DNA of 15,260 nucleotides, taken from assembly GCA_016714935.1 (NCBI GenBank), contig JADKBU010000019.1, forward strand, positions 1 to 15,260. The letters run 5' to 3'. Of the stretch, positions 8,023 to 15,223 are shown one piece after another (positions within the stretch are counted from its first letter, which is position 1; every line of letters starts with the position of its first letter). Under the pieces are notes generated by a model. The model did not search any database and was not told the origin of the DNA. It saw only the letters and a program-made list of their open reading frames with translations. The DNA comes from Candidatus Accumulibacter propinquus. GTDB taxonomy: Bacteria > Pseudomonadota > Gammaproteobacteria > Burkholderiales > Rhodocyclaceae. Position numbers and translations under genes: made by a program.

Positions 8023-10128
8023 TGGGTGAGCAGCACGCAAAAATACAGGCGCGACACCTGAAGAGAAATGCCTATCTCTACGTGCGGCAGTCGACGTTGC
8101 GCCAGGTACTCGAGAACAGCGAGAGTACCAAGCGCCAGTACGATTTGCGCGAGCGGGCACTGGCACTGGGCTGGCGTCTCGATCAAGTCGTCGTCATTGA
8201 CTCCGATCTCGGCCAGTCCGGGGCGAGTGCAGTGGATCGCGAAGGCTTCCAGCGACTGGTCAGCGAGGTCGGTCTGGGGCGGGCGGGGATCGTCATGGGC
8301 CTGGAGGTGTCGCGTCTGGCGCGCAACTCGACGGACTGGCACCGCCTGCTGGAGATCTGCGCTTTGGCGGACACGCTGATCCTCGACGAAGACGGTGGTG
8401 GTACGACCCGGCGCACTTCAATGATCGCTTGCTGCTCGGCCTGGAAGGGGTACGATGAGCGAGGCGGAACTGCACGTTTTGCAGGCCCGGCTGCGCGGGT
8501 GGCATCCTCAACAGGCTCGCCGCGGCGAACTCGAGATTCGGCTGCCGATCGGATTTGATTACGATCCGGCCGGGCGCGTGCGGCTGGATCCCGATGTCCG
8601 CGTTCAGGAGAGCCTGCGGCAGTTCTTCCGCACCTTCCGGCGTACCGGTTCGGCAACGGCGACGGTCAAGGCCTTTCGTGCCGAAGGGCTGAGCTTCCCG
8701 CACCGGATTTACCGCGGACCGCAAACTGGCGAGCTGTTGTGGACTGATCTCGAACACTCGCGCGCGCGCTCTGGCTTCGGCATCATCCGCGCTATACCGG
8801 TGCCTTTTGCTTTGGGCGGACGCGCGTGCGCAAGCAGCCCGATGGTTCTCATCGCCATCAACGGCCGCCATCCGAGGAATGGGTCGCGCTGATTCGTGAT
8901 GCCCATGCTGGATACATTACTTGCGACAGTGGAGTACGAAGAGAACCTCCGGATCCTGCGCGACAATGCGCAGGCACCTGCCACCGGGCGTGATCAGCAC
9001 GCCGCGTGAAGGCCCGGCGTTGCTGCAAGGATTGGCTCTCTGCGCCAAATGTGGTGATCGCGTGACCGTTCGCTATCATGGAACGGGCACACGGCGCGTG
9101 CCTGATTATGTTTGTCAGCGCGAGGGGGTCGAGCATGCGCAGCCGATCTGCCAGCAGACTGTCGGAGGCGAACTCGACGCGGCCATTGGCCGCTTGCTGG
9201 TGGAGGTCGTGACTCTGATCACCCTGGGGTGGCGCTGGCGGTGCAGAAAGAACTGGAGAGCCGAAGCGAAGATAGTGATCGCTTGCGCCGTCAAGCCGTC
9301 GAGCGGGCGCGCTACGAGTCCGATCTGGCACGCCGCCGTTAGTAGCGGTTGTGATCCCGACAACCGTCCGGTCGCCGATCCGCTGGAAGCGGAATGGAAC
9401 CAGGCGCTGCGCAACCAGACGGTGGCCCAGGAGCACATGACCGCAAACAGCGCGAGAGCGAGACCGGGCTCGATGACCAGCAGCGCGCCGCCATCCTGGC
9501 ACTGGCGAAAGACTTCCACGCCTGTGGAACGATCCCCATACGGCTGACCGGGAGCGCAAGCGGATGGCCCGGTTGCTGATCGCGGATGTCACCCTCCTCA
9601 AAGAGGCCGACATCAGGGCGCAGGAATTGCCTTCAGCGGTAGTGCGACGCACACGCTGCACCTCCCGCTGCCATGCCGGCCTGGATGCTGCGCCAAACGC
9701 CAGGCACCGTGGTCGCCGAGATTGACCGACTCCTCGAAGATCACACCGATAGTGAAATCGCGGACTGGCTCAACGACCAAGGCTTGATCTCCGGCGACGG
9801 TAAGCCCTTCCACCGCCCGATGGTTCGTCGTATCCGGATCGACTATGCCGCCCAGTCGCCACGATTTGGCTGCGCGCGCGTGGCTTGCTGACCCTGTATG
9901 AAATGGCACAGCGTCTCAACATCTGTCCGGACAGCCTCAAGCGTTGGCGGCGCGCCGGCCTACTCAAGGCCCACAAGTATGACGACAGGGGCGGCCTACC
10001 TCTTCGAACCGCCTGGGGTCCTGACACGCCGGTCAAGCATCAACATCAAGGCAAAACCACAGGCAAATCAACCACCCGCGAGGGAAGTTTCCCCGCACAT
10101 ACCGCATGAGGTGCAATATGCAGCGACT
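8019..10128 (+). pseudogene. Large serine recombinase with zinc ribbon and C-terminal HTH (frameshifted)
   Basis: The ancestor was a resolvase/invertase-type large serine recombinase that would integrate and excise the cassette. ATG 8019 follows GGGAG (8006-8010). The catalytic domain is intact over about 128 residues: nucleophile Ser25 in YVRQST, and SRLARNSTDWHRLLE with the conserved Arg residues. The frame breaks at about 8400. Beyond it, out of frame, come YDPAHFNDRLLLGL, then MSEAELHVLQARL (from 8456) and the recombinase domain (RRGELEIRLPIGFDYDP, FFRTFRRTGSATATVKAF). A zinc ribbon follows at about 9030-9160 (ALCAKCG, then YVCQ and a further Cys), then a coiled coil (about 9240-9500) and a MerR-like HTH near the end (TLYEMAQRLNICPDSLKRWR, from about 9893). 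HEVQYA at about 10106-10123 resembles the family's usual last residues and lies just before the cassette edge. At least six frame changes make it inactive. Confidence 0.92.
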
Positions 10129-10133
10129 CCTTC
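10129..10133 (+). repeat. 5-bp direct repeat CCTTC, right flank of the serine-recombinase cassette
   Basis: Partner of 6760-6764. On the minus strand it is GAAGG, the end of the GNEK codons of istA. Confidence 0.7.
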
Positions 10134-10439
10134 TCGTTGCCCTTCGCCACCGCGCAAGCCACCGGCTCCGAAGCCGTAGTGGCGGGCGAAATCGAGATAG
10201 CGCGGATTGAACTGCGCCGCTTCGCCGCGCCTGTGCTGGAGCACCGCGCAGCGCAGATTGTCGACCATCACCTTCCTTGGCACGCCGAGCGCATGGAAGC
10301 CATTGACATGCGCCGCGAGGAATTGCTCCATCGTCTGCGACAGCGTGAATTCGACGTACATCTTCCGGCTGTACGCCAGCACCATGACGAAGAAGGACAG
10401 GCGCCGCCGGGTATCGCCGACGGCGATCGTCCCGAATTC

Positions 10440-10444
10440 GCCCC
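10440..10444 (+). repeat. 5-bp direct repeat GCCCC, left flank of the RIT element
   Basis: Matches 13874-13878. With a single copy, istA reads gac tgg ggc gaa ttc (DWGEF) across the joint, so this is a likely 5-bp target-site duplication. Confidence 0.78.
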
Positions 10445-10479
10445 ACTATGCCGAGTCCCGGACTATGCCGAGTCGCTCC
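10445..10479 (+). repeat. RIT left terminal inverted repeat (35 bp, perfect)
   Basis: Two direct copies of ACTATGCCGAGTC start at 10445 and 10462, 17 bases apart, followed by GCTCC. The reverse complement of 13814-13848 is identical over all 35 bases. Each copy contains the heptamer TATGCCG, a likely recombinase core-binding element. Confidence 0.95.
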
Positions 10480-10579
10480 CGGATGCCGTTGCACCCCTTG
10501 CACAGCACGACTTTGAGTCCATTTTAGTCGGCATAACATTTCTCCACCCTGGACCGTCATTCCAGGAAGGAGAGCCAAG
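10480..10579 (+). promoter_or_regulatory. RIT leader upstream of ritA
   Basis: About 100 bases between the left repeat and ritA. An inverted heptamer CGGCATA lies at 10529-10535. TTGAGT (10513-10518) and TAACAT (10534-10539) are promoter-like but only 15 bases apart, so the promoter is weakly supported. AAGGAG (10567-10572), seven bases before the ATG, is a good ribosome binding site. Confidence 0.4.
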
Positions 10580-11815
10580 ATGGAACAAGTTGTCGAAAGA
10601 TTGTGGGCCTTGCGGCATGAGCCCGAAGGTCCGTTGGTGCCTTACCTTGATTTGTTCGCGCGCGTACTCGATGAACAAGGTTTCAAGCGGCGGGTTCTCC
10701 GTCCGCAGATTCGGTTGGTGGCGAACTTCAGCCGATGGCTTCAGGCCAGGCAAATCACTGCAGCGGAGGTGTCCGACGAACAGGTACGGCGATTCATCGA
10801 TGAGGTCGTACCCCAGAGGTCAACACAGCGTGGTGATCTCGCCACCCTACGGCGGTTCATGGATTTCCTGCATCAACTGGGGGTCATTCACCCGCTGCCT
10901 GAACACGATGAAGCCGCGCCGATCGAACGAGCGGTCCAGGCATTTGCCACCTACCTGCGTCAGGAGCGGGCGCTTTCCGACAGGACACTGATCCAGTACT
11001 GCCCGTTTATCGGACGCTTCCTCTCGGAGCGCTTCGGCTCTGACACCATTTCGTTCGCCGCCTTGCGTGCCAGCGATGTCATCGCGTTTATCCAGCGACA
11101 GGCTGCGCAGCTGAGTCCAGCAAGAGCCAAGGCTGCGACCACCGCCTTGCGCTCTTTTCTTCGTTACCTGCGCTATTGCGGTGAGATTCAGCTCGATCTT
11201 GCCGCAGCGGTGCCCTCGGTACCCAATTGGTCGATGACCGGGATTCCCCGCGCCATCGCACCGGAGCACGTCCGCGCCGTCCTCGCTCATTGCTCGCATC
11301 TCACCACGGTCGGACGCCGTGACTATGCGATTCTGCTGTTGCTGGCGCGTTTGGGCCTGCGCTCGAGCGAAATCGTTTCGCTGATGCTGGACAGCATCGA
11401 CTGGGAGGCGGGCACGATCAGGGTGGCCGGCAAGGGCAATCACTCTGCATTGCTGCCTCTGCCTGTCGAAGTCGGCGAGGCGATTGCCGATTATCTGCAT
11501 GACGGACGCCCCGTTTGCAGCAGTCGGGCGCTCTTTCTGCGTGTCCTCGCTCCTATCCGTAGCCTGGGAGCGCCGCAGACCGTCGCCACCATTGTCGGCG
11601 CTGCGATCACGCGGGCCGGCATCGACACGCGTCACCGGGGAAGCCATCAGTTTCGGCATGCGTTGGCCGCCGACATGCTCCGGCACGGTGCCACCCTGAG
11701 CGAAATCGGCAGCGTGTTGCGGCACCATCACGCCAAGACGACCGGCATCTACGCGAAGGTTGATTTCGCGGCTCTGCGTCCGCTGAGCCTGCCTTGGCCA
11801 GGAGGTGCGACATGA
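10580..11815 (+). CDS. ritA: RIT tyrosine recombinase A
   Basis: First of three tyrosine site-specific recombinases thought to act together in moving the RIT element; it cuts and rejoins DNA through a phosphotyrosine link. The protein has 411 residues, matching RitA, the longest member of the trio. The N-terminal half (about 1-215) has two SAM-like, core-binding stretches (LDEQGFKRRVLRPQIRLVAN and YLRQERALSDRTLIQYCPFI), longer than a usual integrase. The catalytic domain has Arg261 in RLGLRSSEI, Lys285 in GKG, His356 and Arg359 in HQFRH, His382 in LRHHHAKTT and nucleophile Tyr391 in GIYAK. All expected residues are present. The start is set by AAGGAG seven bases upstream. Its TGA overlaps the ritB ATG, so translation is probably coupled. 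Confidence 0.95.
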   Translation: MEQVVERLWALRHEPEGPLVPYLDLFARVLDEQGFKRRVLRPQIRLVANFSRWLQARQITAAEVSDEQVRRFIDEVVPQRSTQRGDLATLRRFMDFLHQLGVIHPLPEHDEAAPIERAVQAFATYLRQERALSDRTLIQYCPFIGRFLSERFGSDTISFAALRASDVIAFIQRQAAQLSPARAKAATTALRSFLRYLRYCGEIQLDLAAAVPSVPNWSMTGIPRAIAPEHVRAVLAHCSHLTTVGRRDYAILLLLARLGLRSSEIVSLMLDSIDWEAGTIRVAGKGNHSALLPLPVEVGEAIADYLHDGRPVCSSRALFLRVLAPIRSLGAPQTVATIVGAAITRAGIDTRHRGSHQFRHALAADMLRHGATLSEIGSVLRHHHAKTTGIYAKVDFAALRPLSLPWPGGAT

Positions 11816-12738
11816 ACACCCTGCGCGAGTTGCTGCAGGATTACCTGGCCATGCGACGGGCCTTGGGATTCAAGCTGCGCACCGAGGGCACTGGGCTCAT
11901 CTCCTTCGTCGCCTTCAGCGAAGAGAGGCAGGCGGACCATATCTCGATAGCGCTCGCGCTCAGTTGGGCGACGCAGCCGGCCTCGGTACAGGCATACCGC
12001 TCGGCGCAACGCCTAAGCTACGTGCGCGGCTTCGCCCGCTACTGCAGTGCGTTCGATGCCCGGACCGAAGTGCCACCCTTGAGTTTATTGCCCTTCCCGC
12101 ATCGACGTCCAAGCCCTTACTTCTTCACGGACGAGGACATTGATCACCTGCTGCAAGGCGCCCTGCGGTGGCCGGCTACGGATGGCCTGGCGAACCACAC
12201 CTACTACTGCCTGTTCGGACTGCTCAGCGTGTCTGGCCTGCGCATTGGCGAAGCGCTTGGTCTTGCCGTAGACGACGTCGATCTCGACGACGGCGTCCTG
12301 ACGATACGCTCCACCAAGTTCGGCAAATCCCGTTTGGTGCCGCTGCATGCAACCACCCTCGAGGTCCTGGCCAATTACCGCCAGCGGCGCGAACACTTCC
12401 TGGCCGGGTGCGACGTGGCTCACTGGTTCATCAACGCCCACGGTGCACGCCTGGGTTACGACGCCGTCCTCAATGTATTCCACCGCCTGACCGCCAAACT
12501 GCCCAGCCAGCCCGGGCGCGCCCGGCCACGACTGCACGATCTGCGACACCATTTTGCCTTGGCGACCGTCCTGCACTGGTATCGCGACGGGCAAGATGTG
12601 GAGCGGCGATTGCCGGTGCTGTCAGCCTTCCTCGGTCACGTCGAAGTCAGCAATACGTATTGGTATCTGTCCGCCTGGCCGGAATTGCTGGAGGCTGCCA
12701 AGGCACGACTGGAACGTCATTGGGAGCGGACGCCATGA
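11812..12738 (+). CDS. ritB: RIT tyrosine recombinase B
   Basis: Second recombinase of the trio, 308 residues. I prefer ATG 11812 over an upstream TTG at 11794 because GGAGG (11801-11805) lies six bases before it and it forms the ATGA overlap with ritA. The N-terminal arm (1-95) contains a RitB-like LRELLQDYLAMRRALGFKLR segment that probably contacts DNA. The catalytic domain has Arg144 in SGLRIGEAL, Lys172 in KFGKSRLVPL, His242 and Arg245 in LHDLRHHFA, His276 in FLGH, and the nucleophile in NTYWYLS, most likely Tyr285 (Tyr283 is the alternative). It is complete and in frame. The stop overlaps the ritC start. The division of labour among RIT recombinases is not known to me. Confidence 0.95.
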   Translation: MNTLRELLQDYLAMRRALGFKLRTEGTGLISFVAFSEERQADHISIALALSWATQPASVQAYRSAQRLSYVRGFARYCSAFDARTEVPPLSLLPFPHRRPSPYFFTDEDIDHLLQGALRWPATDGLANHTYYCLFGLLSVSGLRIGEALGLAVDDVDLDDGVLTIRSTKFGKSRLVPLHATTLEVLANYRQRREHFLAGCDVAHWFINAHGARLGYDAVLNVFHRLTAKLPSQPGRARPRLHDLRHHFALATVLHWYRDGQDVERRLPVLSAFLGHVEVSNTYWYLSAWPELLEAAKARLERHWERTP

Positions 12739-13733
12739 AGCCCGCTGGCACCGTCGCTTCCTTGCTGACCCGCTTCTTCACCCAACGCCTGATGCAGCAG
12801 CGGCAAGCGAGCCCCCATACGATCCGTTCTTATCGCGACACCTTTCGCTTACTGCTCCAGTTTGCAAAATCCCGTCTCGGCAAAGAGCCGTCCCAGCTCG
12901 CCTGGGAAGCGCTTGATGCGCCGCTGATCAGCGCTTTTCTCGAGGACCTGCAGGCGCAGCGGGGGATCGGGGCGCGCAGCCGCAACCTGCGGCTCACCGC
13001 CATCCGTTCCTTCTTCGGTTATGCCGCCTTCGAGTTGCCCGAGCACGCCGAGCAAATCCAGCGCGTGCTCGCGATTCCCGCCCAACGCTGCGCTCATGAG
13101 CAGGTGCATTACTTGTCGCGGCCGGAAGTCGACGCGATCCTCGTCGCCCCCGACCAGAGCACTTGGTCGGGCCGCCGCGACCACGCCTGGCTGCTCCTGG
13201 CGGTGCAGACCGGCCTGCGCTCGTCTGAGTTGACCGCGCTGACCCGCGAGGATACCCATCTTGGCGCCGGTGCCCATGTCCATGTGCTGGGCAAGGGGCG
13301 CAAGGAACGCTGCGTTCCGCTCACCAAACAAACAGCGGCCGTTCTGCAAGCCTGGCTGAAGGAACTCGCGCTCGGGGAAGGGCAAATCCTCTTCCCCAAT
13401 CGCCGTGGTGGCCGATTGAGTAACGATGGGGTCCAGTATCTGCTGGCGCAGCACGTCGCCACCGCCCGTGAGGGCTGCCCATCGCTGCGAACGAAGCATG
13501 TATCGCCGCATACGTTGCGGCATACGGCCGCCATGGAGTTGTTGCAGGCCGGCGTCGATACAACGGTGATTGCGCTCTGGCTGGGCCATGAGTCGGTCGA
13601 AACCACCCACATTTACCTGGAGGCCGATCTGGCGATGCGGGAGAAGATCCTCGCCAAGACCACACCCCATGAGGGATGCCCTGGCGTCTACAAACCGGAC
13701 GATGCCTTGCTCGCTTTCCTCAAGGCGCTTTGA
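12735..13733 (+). CDS. ritC: RIT tyrosine recombinase C
   Basis: Third recombinase, 332 residues, and the most XerC/XerD-like of the three. The start is the ATG of the ATGA overlap with ritB, with GGGAG (12722-12726) eight bases upstream; the open frame extends much further upstream but there it only shadows ritB. The N-terminal SAM-like domain (about 5-110) contains QRQASPHTIRSYRDTFRLLL, typical of core-binding domains. Catalytic residues are Arg162 in TGLRSSELTAL, Lys187 in GKGRKERCVPL, His259 and Arg262 in PHTLRH, His285 in LWLGHES and Tyr294 in THIYLEAD. The C-terminal tail after the Tyr (about 38 residues) resembles those of related integrases. No damage is visible. Confidence 0.95.
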   Translation: MKPAGTVASLLTRFFTQRLMQQRQASPHTIRSYRDTFRLLLQFAKSRLGKEPSQLAWEALDAPLISAFLEDLQAQRGIGARSRNLRLTAIRSFFGYAAFELPEHAEQIQRVLAIPAQRCAHEQVHYLSRPEVDAILVAPDQSTWSGRRDHAWLLLAVQTGLRSSELTALTREDTHLGAGAHVHVLGKGRKERCVPLTKQTAAVLQAWLKELALGEGQILFPNRRGGRLSNDGVQYLLAQHVATAREGCPSLRTKHVSPHTLRHTAAMELLQAGVDTTVIALWLGHESVETTHIYLEADLAMREKILAKTTPHEGCPGVYKPDDALLAFLKAL

Positions 13734-13813
13734 AGGGGCGCCGACTATGCCGGGTAAACCGCTCGCCGCGCCGGTCCGGGGCCTTGTTCTGGGCGCCAAC
13801 GGGCTATCTCGGT
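13734..13813 (+). other. RIT trailer between ritC and the right repeat
   Basis: Non-coding. It holds one heptamer TATGCCG (13746-13752) pointing opposite to the copies in the right repeat, mirroring the inverted copy inside the left end at 10529-10535. I see no clear terminator. Confidence 0.5.
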
Positions 13814-13848
13814 GGAGCGACTCGGCATAGTCCGGGACTCGGCATAGT
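13814..13848 (-). repeat. RIT right terminal inverted repeat (35 bp, perfect)
   Basis: Exact reverse complement of 10445-10479, with CGGCATA at 13823-13829 and 13840-13846. Unlike the left repeat it is not the outermost sequence: a palindrome separates it from istA. Confidence 0.95.
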
Positions 13849-13878
13849 GGGGCCTATGCCGAGCTCGGCATAGGCCCC
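13849..13878. repeat. Perfect 30-bp palindrome at the RIT right end
   Basis: The two 15-base halves meet at 13863/13864 (GAG|CTC) and are exact reverse complements. The palindrome contains TATGCCG (13855-13861) and CGGCATA (13866-13872). Its last five bases are the GCCCC direct-repeat copy. It could form a cruciform or act as a full dimeric recombinase site. Confidence 0.93.
13874..13878 (+). repeat. 5-bp direct repeat GCCCC, right flank of the RIT element
   Basis: Partner of 10440-10444. It also forms the outer edge of the 30-bp palindrome, so part of the match could come from palindrome formation rather than target duplication. Confidence 0.7.
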
Positions 13879-14239
13879 AGTCGACCTGGGCGGCCTCGCC
13901 CGGAGCAAAGGCGAGCGTCAGAAAGGCTTCCCGCGGACGCGGGCGGATGGCCCGCACATAATCCTTGACGATGCTGATGCCGCCGCCGTAACCGTTGTCG
14001 CACAGCCGCTGAAAGACTTGCTGCGCCGACAGCGGATGGGCGTCGAGCCAGCCGACGATGCGGCCCTTGAAGGGATCGAGCTTGCTCGATCGGCGGACCG
14101 CTTGCCGCGGCGCGTAGGGGCGTCCGATCCAGTGGCGTACGGTCTTGACGTCGAGGCCCAGCGAAACCGCGAGTTGGGCGGCAGTCAGGTGTTTCGCAAC
14201 GCCATCGCCAATGGCGGCCCAGGTCGCGTAGTCGATCAT
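13874..14239 (-). pseudogene. istA: istA, 5' piece (DNA-binding domain and first DDE Asp)
   Basis: First piece of istA, 122 intact codons from ATG 14239. It has an N-terminal HTH (AQLAVSLGLDVKTVRHWIGR, residues 21-40), a second DNA-binding stretch (GRIVGWLDAHPLSAQQVFQR, residues 59-78), then FAPGEAAQVDWG, where Asp120 is the first DDE acid. The RIT element begins directly after Gly122. The ATG overlaps the stop of the preceding ORF (ATGA). Without the insertion the frame continues straight into EFGTIAVGD at 10439. Confidence 0.93.
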
Positions 14240-14599
14240 GGACGCCCTCCAAGAATGGCGTGCAGACGCTCGATGCGGGCGGCAACGGGCACCGACTCGG
14301 GCAGGCTGAGCGCGGGTGAGCGGCGGGTCGTAGGCGATCAGGTCGAGGGCGATGAGCTCCCGGCGGGCCTGGGCCAGCCGTCGCAGGTCCAGATTCAGGC
14401 GCCGGGACAGGCTCGCGTCGCTGTAATAGCTCGGGCCATGGGCATCGGCGGCGGTGACGAGAAACAGATACAGCGCCCAGGCACAGACGTCAGCCTTCTC
14501 GATGGTGTGCTCCCGCACCAGGCGGTGGTCGAGCCAGCTGAAATGCTCGGGCACTTGGCGCAGGCGTTCCGGGTTCAAGACCCGCTTGGTCGTACTCAT
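14236..14599 (-). pseudogene. IS21-associated winged-helix-like ORF (one frameshift)
   Basis: A small ORF just upstream of istA. ATG 14599 follows a strong GAGGAGGAAACC signal. It reads VLNPERLRQVPEHFSWLDHR, then ALYLFLVTAADAHGPSYYSD and LNLDLRRLAQARRELIALDL. After IAYDPPL a roughly 2-nt loss shifts the frame; the rest (LSLPESVPVAARIERLHAIL) ends with a TGA overlapping the istA ATG. Total length is about 121 residues. From memory, proteins with this FSWLDHRLV and ALYLFLV pattern accompany a subgroup of IS21 elements. The alternating helices and 'YYSDASLSRRL' stretch suggest a winged-helix fold like replication initiators, but that is inference. Its role in transposition is unknown to me. Confidence 0.72.
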
Positions 14600-15107
14600 G
14601 GTTTCCTCCTCGGATGTCGAGCCCGAGTTGTAGCAAGCGCGACAGGGCCGAGGCGATGTCCTCTTGTAACGCACTGCCCCAGATGTGGGCAATTAGCCCC
14701 ACGAGAACAATGGGTTGCGCATTCAAGAGATCTTGTAACGGTGCCGCCGGAGCGTTACAAGATGTCTGCGCCGGCAGTGCGGGCGGCGTCGGTTCTGACG
14801 CTGGCGGTGGGGTGATTGCGGCAGCGGCCGCCGTGATCCAGTCGTCTTGTACCGGCTCCGGCAGCAACCGCGTTCGTCGGCTGTACCCGGGATGGGCTGC
14901 CCGCCACGCCTTGACCCGGGCCACCGATTCCGGTCCCCGGTGGTAGTCCCGGTTCTCCGGCTTGGCCAGCCAGTTCGCTTGGCTGGCCCGCTTGCTGGCT
15001 GCCTTGCACGCCACCGCCGTGCAGTAACGCTGGTGTCGCGCGTTGCGCGCGTCAGCCGTGAATGGCTCGCCGCAGTTCAGGCACGTCCGCTTCTCCGTCT
15101 TCCCCAT
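14490..15107 (-). CDS. IS21-associated four-cysteine zinc-finger ORF
   Basis: First gene of the IS, 205 residues by the open frame. The start is ATG 15107 (MGKTEKRTC); an ATG at 15131 lacks a better ribosome site. Cys9, Cys12, Cys29 and Cys34 (CLNCGEPF and YCTAVAC) form a likely zinc finger. They are followed by a conserved basic region (NWLAKPENRDYHRGPESV and RVKAWRAAHPGY), a Pro/Ala-rich linker, and a C-terminal helix (VGLIAHIWGSALQEDIASAL, then RLLQLGLDIRG). The natural protein probably ends near 14600: another frame has a TGA overlapping the next ATG there, so residues after GLDIRGG may be an artefact of a small indel. From memory, such proteins accompany some IS21 elements. Zinc-dependent DNA binding is inferred. 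Confidence 0.68.
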   Translation of the reverse strand: MGKTEKRTCLNCGEPFTADARNARHQRYCTAVACKAASKRASQANWLAKPENRDYHRGPESVARVKAWRAAHPGYSRRTRLLPEPVQDDWITAAAAAITPPPASEPTPPALPAQTSCNAPAAPLQDLLNAQPIVLVGLIAHIWGSALQEDIASALSRLLQLGLDIRGGNHEYDQAGLEPGTPAPSARAFQLARPPPGAGAHHREG

Positions 15108-15223
15108 CTCGTGTCTCTCGCCAAGTCGCAACCCCGGCTAATACACGATCCCGGAAGAACACCGAAGAACACCCAAACAGCGAAGAAGACCCCAGATGCG
15201 AAACCGACCAACCCGGAAGAAAA
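15108..15223. other. IS upstream region with a 10-bp tandem repeat
   Basis: Non-coding stretch upstream of the first IS gene, which reads on the minus strand. It holds two perfect adjacent copies of GAAGAACACC (15154-15163 and 15164-15173) in a purine-rich tract. On the minus strand TATTAG near 15137-15142 could be a -10 box, but no convincing -35 box pairs with it. Confidence 0.45.

Larger units (their letters stand above)
6765..10128 (+). mobile_element. Serine-recombinase cassette inserted in istA (about 3.36 kb)
   Basis: The boundaries come from the istA break: coding sequence for GNEK ends at 10129 and GRVERGV resumes at 6764, on the opposite strand to the cassette genes. In plus-strand order it carries a DUF5372-like gene, an HTH gene, a small conserved ORF and a large serine recombinase that fills the cassette up to its right edge. 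I find no convincing terminal inverted repeats, which is normal for serine-recombinase elements. The HTH gene, small ORF and recombinase join by ATGA overlaps, so they formed an operon. Most of it is frameshifted. Confidence 0.82.
10129..10444 (-). pseudogene. istA: istA, middle piece (DDE core)
   Basis: Second piece of istA, between the RIT element (10445) and the serine cassette. It resumes directly after VDWG with EFGTIAVGDTRRRLSFFVMV, then LAYSRKMYVEFTLSQTMEQF, HALGVPRKVMVDNLRCAVLQ (the Asp of VDN is the expected second DDE acid), and FNPRYLDFARHYGFG. A one-frame shift follows, then VACAVAKGNEK up to the joint. The piece is 311 nt without the GCCCC repeat copy, which is not the multiple needed to keep frame, so one indel lies near GFG. 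It contains the RNase H-like core of the IS21 transposase. Confidence 0.92.
10445..13873 (+). mobile_element. RIT (recombinase-in-trio) element, about 3.43 kb, inserted in istA
   Basis: It carries three overlapping tyrosine recombinase genes and nothing else, which defines RIT elements. The ends carry perfect 35-bp inverted repeats (10445-10479 and 13814-13848), and the right end adds a 30-bp palindrome. It splits istA two codons after its first catalytic Asp and is flanked by GCCCC direct repeats. All three genes lack frameshifts, unlike almost everything else in the window, so this is probably the most recent insertion and may still be active. Confidence 0.9.

Noticed and set aside
9844..9850. 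A TATGCCG heptamer in the serine recombinase
   Set aside because: It is a single copy within coding sequence without partner copies, so chance is likely.
6765..10128. Terminal inverted repeats of the serine cassette
   Set aside because: A loose match (TGCA and ATGC blocks near both edges) needs several gaps, so it is not convincing.
10137..10991. A plus-strand open frame across the RIT left end
   Set aside because: Its first part is antisense to istA and its second is a shadow of ritA; no recognisable protein.
12168..12734. Long N-terminal extension of the ritC frame
   Set aside because: It is out of frame inside ritB and rich in Arg/Ala/Pro; the real start is the ATGA overlap at 12735.
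13745..14692. A 315-residue frame joining the winged-helix-like ORF to istA and the RIT end
   Set aside because: The fusion comes from the 2-nt loss in the upstream ORF and from reading into the RIT repeats; three separate units are clear.
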